DNA of 64,000 nucleotides, taken from assembly GCA_963769045.1 (NCBI GenBank), contig CAVYKK010000029.1:124001-188000 (forward strand). The letters are read 5' to 3'. This DNA comes from Methanocella_A sp963769045. GTDB taxonomy: Archaea; Halobacteriota; Methanocellia; Methanocellales; Methanocellaceae. Of the stretch, positions 59,201 through 64,000 are shown one piece after another. Within the stretch, counting starts at the first letter, position 1. The number at the start of each line of letters is the position of its first letter. The notes below the pieces were generated by a model. It was not told the DNA's origin. It did no database searches and was given only the letters and a program-made list of their open reading frames with translations. A program made the translations under genes and the position numbers.

Positions 59201-60312
59201 AAGAGGACTCAGATGGCGACACGCTCTGGGATGAAGAAGAGTATTATCTTGGCACTAAGCCTTTATTGGTTGACTCGGATGGGGATGGGCTTAACGATGA
59301 TATTGATCCGAACCCCCTGACCTTTGATGCGCCATTAGCAGGACCTGATGTCTTACAGGTGGTTGGTATAATCCTCAAGGGCGCCGTTCTAGGCGATGTT
59401 GGCGATGAGAGCGGCTGGCTGCATTTCCTTGTTGGCGAAGACGCAGACTCCCCATTCTATGTGTTAGGTGTAATCCTTGGCGGCTTCATACCTATATCCG
59501 ATTTGCGGGACTTACTGCAATCAATCGTTAACTTAGACGCATTAGGTTCGTTGCTCAATGCGATAGGATTCATACCCCTTGTGGGGGATGGTGCAAAGAT
59601 CGTAAGCACGATAGGCATTTACTTAGCAAAACACATTGGAGACCTCAAATATATACTCGATTTAACCCACGTAATCTCGGAAAATCTCCTGAAGGATATG
59701 CCGGATTTTATCAGTGTACCAGTCTTTGCTAAGCTAACGAATGAAGGTTCTACAAGGCTGATAACAAATCTTGACTTAGATGATACAGCTTTACTGAAAA
59801 AACTTGCAGTAAAGAAGGTTAACATTGAAGAGCTGTCTGTATATGTTGAAAATATGGCTGAAGCGGGATCAGATCCACAAGCTATTAAAGAACTCGTGGA
59901 GAGTGTTGCCGATGGTACTCGCAAGGCAAGTCTGAATAAAGCATTTTGGACAATTAAAAGTGATACCGGTAATGTAAGACTTATTTGGCTTGAAGAAGGG
60001 GGTCTTGACCAAGTGACCAAAGAATCAACTACTTGGACTTATGATTTACATGGAAGAGGATGGACCCATATTGAGCATAACCATTTTGATAATCCAGATG
60101 GAAATCAATTTTTACAATATGGCCCTCAATATGCTAACAAAGAGAATGTGAAAAAGTTACTTCTCGACGCATCTAAATATGGGGAAGAAAAGATAGTTGA
60201 TAATGATTATTGGAGGGTATATTCTGTTCCGAATACTGATAATAGAAAAATATCGGTGTTAGTGGGAGACAATGGATTTATTGTAACGACTGAACCAAGA
60301 GAAGTAATTTGA
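56239..60312 (+). CDS. Large exported toxin-like protein (TSP3 repeats, DUF2341, pretoxin and nuclease-like C-terminus)
   Basis: A 1357-residue protein. Signal peptide (SVVSVLAIVMLVAQIFYPVAF), a beta-rich region, Asp-rich thrombospondin-3-like Ca-binding repeats (about 295-420 and 925-1020; DTDNDGIPDGLEDVDNDT), a DUF2341 domain (about 620-740; KVPSIPARPGNATIKLYYGK) and a lectin-like segment. Residues about 1035-1150 (FYVLGVILGGFIPISDLRDL, IGFIPLVGDGAKIVS) match the helical pretoxin linker of polymorphic toxins, and the last 120 residues (GWTHIEHNHF; ISVLVGDNGFIVTTEP) resemble the BECR ribonuclease-toxin pattern. From about base 59690 the DNA becomes strongly AT-rich, suggesting a swapped C-terminal module. 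Two small genes follow directly. ATG 56239 follows GGTGG. Confidence 0.7.
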   Translation: MSREANRRLLSVVSVLAIVMLVAQIFYPVAFASVVYGPETFEGGVSGQSTFGRNFNVDNASDFYRLYVRSMGNASDNLSVFLNGLEVLTGEDFSGSIASLDVNLSSSNLLQVLLNGSRSSYTAWIENGTPGIKILTPTTDTVSNGPVMLSGLVQDLNNTYPISIENTSGTEYSVPGPREVTISLNGVDSTVDAEGGYFSTMLNLSAVNSIVVSFTDVTGTLRMADLQLDGDYLNQSEESALGFDPLSPDSDSSLTVVDESDNGVLDGLETFGGDVNSTLPVFVKSRVGADPFKNDTDDDGLPDFYEVMKLIPFTSPASSDTDNDGIPDGLEDVDNDTLTNLQELQYGTSPLNEDSDGDGLDDCIEIQFGSNPLAKDSDGDGLQDDSEYRLGTLPDNQDTDNDSVPDGREVYTSTKTDDESGVTVTVTGVGDAARNISLFNETSQFFLSHPALISRVVNVSVSANDEATIGFNLDEENVSLYGYPVDPSVMMVCHFNETLGMYLPLDTSVEVFDEVPERYTVSTSVVESGLYGCFNASNYSETFLSIVESNYGTCNVNNTVNVSLNGNVNITVVQGEQEGMMLMSSLAGGDLGLDSMYEGGSTSNFNVLQAPRQLSQPEVPGYQYVKTHIINGSSDGALSDYQVKLVIHRGSGVDSGADVYLNGHSQSWPYDTRFADSSNNMLSYWLQSYDANVSTVWVKVPSIPARPGNATIKLYYGKSGDPGASNGIDTFPILFDDFNSVNTGLWSGNYSCNNGIATISQANLISQSSYGCNVLMARMASDGSGTSSSKRLFHWPPGWYDNDASIVISFNINGYSPRLHSANGREYWGSSITWSPQTYYNVEIGRLTGSTYIAIDGVGKWGITSPPTTPGKILFEAGYSGSTLYSDWICIRKGTANSPTDSAWSNETTTLLLPNPAPSEFEQDTDNDGLPDHVEQEGFLDDRGVLHRTNVSSQDTDNDGLLDNEEVQYVAISGYNSGSYKMISYPDEEDSDGDTLWDEEEYYLGTKPLLVDSDGDGLNDDIDPNPLTFDAPLAGPDVLQVVGIILKGAVLGDVGDESGWLHFLVGEDADSPFYVLGVILGGFIPISDLRDLLQSIVNLDALGSLLNAIGFIPLVGDGAKIVSTIGIYLAKHIGDLKYILDLTHVISENLLKDMPDFISVPVFAKLTNEGSTRLITNLDLDDTALLKKLAVKKVNIEELSVYVENMAEAGSDPQAIKELVESVADGTRKASLNKAFWTIKSDTGNVRLIWLEEGGLDQVTKESTTWTYDLHGRGWTHIEHNHFDNPDGNQFLQYGPQYANKENVKKLLLDASKYGEEKIVDNDYWRVYSVPNTDNRKISVLVGDNGFIVTTEPREVI

Positions 60313-60325
60313 TGGGAAGGTACTA

Positions 60326-60823
60326 ATGGCAATTAATAGTAAAGTTATAAAAATAATCCCAGGAAGTATGTATGAGGGTAAAGTATTCACACAGTATGTT
60401 ATTGTTGAGATGAAGAATAGATCAAAAGTAGCCCTCTATGACACATCGAAACGAGTCAAAGAAAACAATTTAGGGACAAATGTAAAAATAAATATCAGTG
60501 TACCAGTTTCCGGTTCAATCGATTTATTACAGTATTGTCGGTATGAAATTGTTCCAGTAAGATACGATGAAGAACATTTTTTAGGACCTGCTGCTGATAT
60601 TTATGGTAAAATTGATCGTATTATTGAAAAAGATCAAGGTCCACCGCAAGCTATAATCGATGTTGGCGATGGAACCATTAATTTACTTTTAGATAAAGTT
60701 GGTAATAATTATGTTTATAATGAAAAAGATCGATTGTCAATTTTTCAAATCGGTGTTTGTATAGCAATAAAAGGTGCCCAACTATACTTGGAATCGGTCA
60801 ATAATGATAAGCTTATTAGTTAA
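60326..60823 (+). CDS. Small AT-rich gene, candidate immunity protein 1
   Basis: A 165-residue, beta-rich soluble protein (SMYEGKVFTQYVIVEMKNRS; YGKIDRIIEKDQGPPQAIID) with no recognised family. It begins 14 bases after the exoprotein stop behind GGGAAGGT, so it is translated with the toxin-like gene. Its composition is AT-rich like the toxin tip and unlike the rest of the window. It shares a repeated pattern (YGK[IV][DE], a charged-strand N-terminal half) with the next gene. An immunity role is inferred from position and paralogy. Confidence 0.6.
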   Translation: MAINSKVIKIIPGSMYEGKVFTQYVIVEMKNRSKVALYDTSKRVKENNLGTNVKINISVPVSGSIDLLQYCRYEIVPVRYDEEHFLGPAADIYGKIDRIIEKDQGPPQAIIDVGDGTINLLLDKVGNNYVYNEKDRLSIFQIGVCIAIKGAQLYLESVNNDKLIS

Positions 60824-61295
60824 GGTAAAAATACTTGACACCAAAGGTCATGGCGGGGATCAAGATGGTAAAAGAATTGAGCAAATTGTAGCAATTGAGC
60901 TACCGGATGGAACTATAATGGGAGTCTACGATGGCGTTGAAATGCGTATATCTCCAGACATGATCGGTAAAGAAATAGATGTTGCTTTGATGGTTCTTGC
61001 TGGTATAAATGGTACAAAAATTGTCCCGTTTACAAATCCAAGGATAGAGCCATCCTTAAAGAAAAATGACCAGTTCCCTTATGATTGTCAAGGCAATAAA
61101 TATTATGGAAAGGTAGAAGAAGTCGGTTTAAAAGATATATGGCATCCTAAACACGGGTATCTGCAATTAATATGCATAAATGTGGGCGTCTGCAATATTA
61201 TCACTGATATAGATAATAAGATTTTTAACACTATTAAAGTAGGCGATTATGTGGAACTAAATAAAACGCTAACAGAATTTTTATGTGTCGGCTAA
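60804..61295 (+). CDS. Small AT-rich gene, candidate immunity protein 2
   Basis: A 163-residue paralogue-like protein (KVKILDTKGHGGDQDGKRIE; NKYYGKVEEVGLKDIWHPKH). ATG 60804 overlaps the end of the previous gene by 20 bases in another frame, so the two are probably translationally coupled; an upstream GTG start at 60774 gives ten extra residues without support. Tandem duplicated immunity genes are usual behind polymorphic toxins. The function is not shown by sequence. Confidence 0.6.
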   Translation: MISLLVKVKILDTKGHGGDQDGKRIEQIVAIELPDGTIMGVYDGVEMRISPDMIGKEIDVALMVLAGINGTKIVPFTNPRIEPSLKKNDQFPYDCQGNKYYGKVEEVGLKDIWHPKHGYLQLICINVGVCNIITDIDNKIFNTIKVGDYVELNKTLTEFLCVG

Positions 61296-61402
61296 TCAAT
61301 GCTTGAGAACACTTTATTGATATTACCTATAGGTGCTCGGCATCATGCCATGTGAACCGAAATTATTTCTAGATGTGGCACCACTATAGGTTTCGTGATA
61401 TG

Positions 61403-61993
61403 ATGCCCGATAAGAAAATCGAAGCAGAGCTGGAGAAGATGGCGAAAGAAAGCGGTGCGTCGGCGTTCGTGCCGGTGAAGCCCTCGCAGGTCGTCACCGC
61501 CCACTGGGTCCGGCTGCGATGCCAGTTCGGGTGCAAGAACTACGGCACGAGGCTGACCTGCCCGCCGTACAGCCCTACGCCGGAGGAGACCAGGCAGGTG
61601 CTGGACGAGTATAAGACTGCATACCTGATCCGGTACGATGGCTTCGCAGGCCTGGACAGCTATCCTCCGAAAAGCCTGACCAAAGCGATGGACAAGCTTA
61701 CCATGCATGTCTGCGATGCCATTTTCAACATGGAGCGGCATGCGTTCCTGGCCGGGTACTACAAGGCCTTCTCCTACGGCGCCCACCGCTGCCGGCGGTG
61801 TGAGATATGCGCGCTGGACGAGGGTAAGAAGAAGTGCAAGTTCCCTGTTGAAGCCCGGCCGTCGCTCGAATCCGCGGGCATAGACGTGTTCGCTACTGCG
61901 AAGAATGCTGGCATACCGACTGAAGTGATTAAGGACAAGAACGTCCTGAAGCCCGAGACGCTGCCAACCTACACGCTATTGTTGCTCGAATGA
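61403..61993 (+). CDS. DUF2284 metal-binding protein
   Basis: A 196-residue DUF2284 protein with cysteine motifs RCQFGCKNYGTRLTCPPYSP near the start and RCRRCEICALDEGKKKC near residue 130, able to bind Fe-S clusters or metal. The family is common in methanogens and acetogens and is of unknown function, possibly corrinoid- or metal-related. ATG 61403 is used with a GTGAT-type site upstream; composition returns to GC-rich here, marking the end of the AT-rich toxin/immunity island. Confidence 0.82.
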   Translation: MPDKKIEAELEKMAKESGASAFVPVKPSQVVTAHWVRLRCQFGCKNYGTRLTCPPYSPTPEETRQVLDEYKTAYLIRYDGFAGLDSYPPKSLTKAMDKLTMHVCDAIFNMERHAFLAGYYKAFSYGAHRCRRCEICALDEGKKKCKFPVEARPSLESAGIDVFATAKNAGIPTEVIKDKNVLKPETLPTYTLLLLE

Positions 61994-62077
61994 TACTAAT
62001 CGCAGGCTTGAAGCTGATTTAAATAAGCCAAGAAGGCAAAATTTTTTTGAAAATGCTGGCGTGTCATTGCTGTCAAT

Positions 62078-62228
62078 GCATCGCCTACTGTCAAGCTCGC
62101 CAAGGGCGCCAGGTAGCCAAGAGCGCCAAGTCTTTTAAAGGGAATAAGCATTCGTTGCCCTATTAATGATCGTCTTGGCGCTCTTGGCTACCTGGCGCCC
62201 TTGGCGAGCGTGACCGGGGTCGCATAGC
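62078..62228. repeat. Family B compact fold-back element (B4)
   Basis: The left arm has TCGCCAAGGGCGCCAGGTAG and CCAAGAGCGCCAAG; the right arm has CTTGGCGCTCTTGGCTACCT and GGCGCCCTTGGCGAGCG, with a 36-base loop. It lies between convergent genes and is the cleanest family B hairpin in the window. Confidence 0.75.
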
Positions 62229-62310
62229 CGAAACAAAGCCATTCGTTGTGCATATTAAAGTAGTAAAATTGTATTGATTTACTAACGAATACCTCGCGCG
62301 CTTTATGCGT

Positions 62311-63158
62311 TCATACGATCGTCATGCCCGCATGAAGCGGCGTGACCTCGATGCCTGCTGCTTTAGCCGCATCAGCAATCTTTTTCCCCGAGCAATGCCC
62401 CGGGATGAGCTTTTTCACGCCGGCCGATTTGAAGGCTTCGACGGTAGCCTTAATTCTCGCATCATCGGCTTTCTCCATGTGCAATCCCCCGACGATTATC
62501 TCCGGATATCGCCCGAACTGTGCTTTGACATGCTCCATGGTATTGACGATGCCCGAATGGCAGCAGCCGCATATTAGCATCAGGCGATCGCCGGTGAGAA
62601 CGACCAGCGACTGATCGTCCCGCAGCTGGTCGACGTCATAGCACCTTTGTGCTCTTCAAGAAAGCCGCTGTATGGCTTTTCAAAGGCAGTAACCCTCGGT
62701 ATCTCCCCGGTCGTCCAGATGCAATCGCAGATCATAACGGGCTCCCGCTTCAACATGATATCGCAGTGGTGCCAGAGGTCTTTCACGTTGAACGGTATGC
62801 CGATCTCCTTTGTCTTGCCATCCTTCAGGGAAAATTTCTGGTTAAAGGCGTCCTCGTGGGCCAGCAGCTTGACGATACCGGACTTGCCCAGCGCCTTCAT
62901 CAGGCCGCCGGTGTGGTCGTAATGGCCGTGGCTCAGCACGATCATGCCCAGCCAGCCGAAGTCGATGCCGGCGGTCTTCGCGTTCTCCAGCAGGACGTCG
63001 CCGGTCTGGCCGGTGTCGAATAGCATCCGTAAGCAATGGGACTCTATGAAGAACGAGATGCCATGCTCGGCGCGGTATCCGGGCGACGGCGTGTTGTCCA
63101 CGAGGCAGACGACTTTAAGGGGCGGGATGTTGAGCCATCTCCTCGAGGTTCCTGACAA
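62311..63158 (-). CDS. Metallo-beta-lactamase-fold hydrolase (MJ0301-like), split by a frameshift
   Basis: Read across a frame break near 62641, this is a roughly 282-residue MBL-fold protein: VVCLVDNTPSPGYRAEHGIS, LFDTGQTGDVLLENA, the zinc motif VLSHGHYDHTGGLMKA, and after the shift YDVDQLRDDQSLVVLTGDRL and LICGCCHSGIVNTMEHVKAQ. The pattern is that of the MJ0301-type MBL family linked to methanopterin synthesis (RFA-P synthase relatives); the substrate here is not proven. The unshifted frame stops at 62580. The TTG start at 63158 overlaps the DUF169 gene upstream by 44 bases. Confidence 0.75.
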
Positions 63159-63786
63159 CCGATATCAGCTGATCGCCCGGGAAGCTGATGATCATTTCGC
63201 CGTCGTCGAGCTTCATGTACTCTCTCGCACCGCTGTCGGCCACGCAGAAGGTGGGCTTGCCTGAGAGGTACGGGCCGGCGACGGCGACAGAGCACGTCGC
63301 GGGGCCGGTCTTGCCGCCGAGGTAGCCGCCGGTATCGTATGATACGGCGTCGGCAAACTTCATTGCAGCCGCGGGTGTGCAGACAATCAGGATCACGTCG
63401 ACGTCAAAATCGGCCTTCTCCAGTGGCGCGCATACGGTGGCCACCCCTCTCCCGAACGGGATGGTCGGGCTGGCCTGCATCGTGCGCAATGCAGCCATCG
63501 GCGTCCGGTGCAGGTGCAGGGTTCGGGATAGCAGCACGCCGTTTTTCAGCTCGGGAGAGCCTTCCGCGAGGCCCATGAAATAGGCTCCGCCTCCGCAGGA
63601 CTCCTCTTTCGCAGTGGCGTATACCACTTCGCCGTCCATGGCCTTTGTCCACATAGCGCAGAAGCTTATGGGCACGGTCAGGGTTGCCGATGGGGGCAGC
63701 TCATGGAGCAATGAGATGGCGGCAGGAGCGCGGGTGAGGCCGAGCCGCCTCATCAGCACGCCGGATAGCGCGGCATAGTCGTTCAT
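63115..63786 (-). CDS. DUF169 family protein
   Basis: A 223-residue DUF169 protein (GLTRAPAAISLLHELP, FCAMWTKAMDGEVVYATAKE, CGGGAYFMGL, KTGPATCSVAVAGPYLSGKP). DUF169 proteins are frequent in methanogens and acetogens, contain conserved Cys residues and lack a known function. Its 3' end overlaps the MBL-fold gene start by 44 bases, so the two are probably co-translated. ATG 63786 is used; a GTG at 63795 would add three residues. Confidence 0.88.
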   Translation of the reverse strand: MNDYAALSGVLMRRLGLTRAPAAISLLHELPPSATLTVPISFCAMWTKAMDGEVVYATAKEESCGGGAYFMGLAEGSPELKNGVLLSRTLHLHRTPMAALRTMQASPTIPFGRGVATVCAPLEKADFDVDVILIVCTPAAAMKFADAVSYDTGGYLGGKTGPATCSVAVAGPYLSGKPTFCVADSGAREYMKLDDGEMIISFPGDQLISVVRNLEEMAQHPAP

Positions 63787-63829
63787 GGCGTTCACGATTT
63801 ATTATGCGCCCCGGTCGTATTTAGCTCTT

Positions 63830-64000
63830 TCAGACGCCCGGATAGTAGATGGGCTGTGCGGAGGTCCCCAGGTCTATGGCTTTGATCTTCGCAAGCGTGT
63901 CCAGGTCGTTTGACTGCAACCGGGTGCTCGACAACGTGTAGAGCACGTTACCGATGTACAGGCTTCGGGAGATGGAACGGTCGCCGTAGAAGTAGGATCC
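63830..64000 (-). CDS. C-terminal end of a secreted beta-propeller protein (5' part outside window)
   Basis: Only the last 56 codons and TGA are visible; the gene continues beyond base 64000. The fragment (FYGDRSISRSLYIGNVLYTL, then SSTRLQSNDLDTLAKIKAID) matches the C-terminal blade of the secreted beta-propeller (pfam09826-type) proteins, where DRTVxRGLYIGDxLYTxS is characteristic. Such proteins are exported and often anchored at the surface in methanogens. Confidence 0.75.
   Translation of the reverse strand, partial: GSYFYGDRSISRSLYIGNVLYTLSSTRLQSNDLDTLAKIKAIDLGTSAQPIYYPGV

Noticed and set aside
1..64000. tRNA and rRNA genes
   Set aside because: No T-loop plus acceptor-stem combination or rRNA core sequence was recognised by eye; a covariance-model scan would be decisive.

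Overview
The window is a chromosomal segment of a methanogenic archaeon, most probably a Methanocella-type organism (Methanocellales). The archaeal assignment rests on genes read directly here: ribosomal protein S8e, archaeosine tRNA-guanine transglycosylase, Trm1, Pth2, TruD of archaeal length, archaeosortase A, an archaellin with a class III signal peptide, a geranylgeranyl-reductase-family protein, and the archaeal aldolase-type first enzyme of aromatic amino acid synthesis. TATA-like boxes about 25 bases before starts are common. The genus is inference. I see no rRNA, tRNA, CRISPR array or insertion sequence.

Layout. 1-8.6 kb: end of a CBS-ParB protein, hisE, a membrane-anchored Vps62-domain protein, the ADTH synthase gene (aromatic pathway) behind a Phe/Trp/Tyr-rich leader ORF, an alkaline-phosphatase-fold exoprotein, glycerate 2-kinase and the thiM-thiE pair. 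8.7-15.4 kb: a 38-residue membrane peptide, archaeosortase A, two paralogous transmembrane proteins with an external beta-propeller and internal winged helices, and a TraB-family protein. 15.4-24.7 kb: S8e, MscL, two convergent TPR genes (both frameshifted), TgtA, small stress-type proteins, glutaredoxin and a YkgJ protein. 25-39 kb: a small sulfite-reductase-like protein, MgtA, a BtrH-like protein, an FAD dehydrogenase, TldD/TldE, and a VWA/MoxR/membrane-protein cluster. 39.6-47 kb: Trm1, archaellin, CheW and a PAS/Cache chemoreceptor, then a geranylgeranyl reductase. 47.4-56 kb: Pth2, a SecB-like protein, TruD, an MTH865-like protein, a Val/Pro repeat exoprotein, a BioD/DRTGG protein, a winged-helix protein behind a long repeat-rich leader, DUF2797 and a pyruvate-kinase-C-like protein. 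56.2-61.3 kb: a 1357-residue exoprotein with Ca-binding repeats and a toxin-like C-terminus, followed by two AT-rich, mutually similar small genes, resembling a polymorphic toxin with tandem immunity genes. 61.4-64 kb: DUF2284, a frameshifted metallo-beta-lactamase-fold gene, DUF169 and the end of a secreted beta-propeller protein.

Three families of dispersed, mostly fold-back intergenic repeats punctuate the window: family A (GAGGTCACAGAG type), family B (GCCAAGGGCGCCA type) and family C (short GCGCGCGAGCGG type). Family A often supplies the stop codon of the neighbouring gene, and family B sits mostly between convergent genes. Four genes are split by small frame-disrupting changes, which may be real decay or sequence error.

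The two most interesting systems are the aromatic leader ORF plus hairpin before the aromatic pathway gene (2389-2584), which looks like leader-peptide control in an archaeon, and the toxin/immunity-like locus (56239-61295). The paired propeller-winged-helix regulators, with a palindrome over their TATA boxes, come next.
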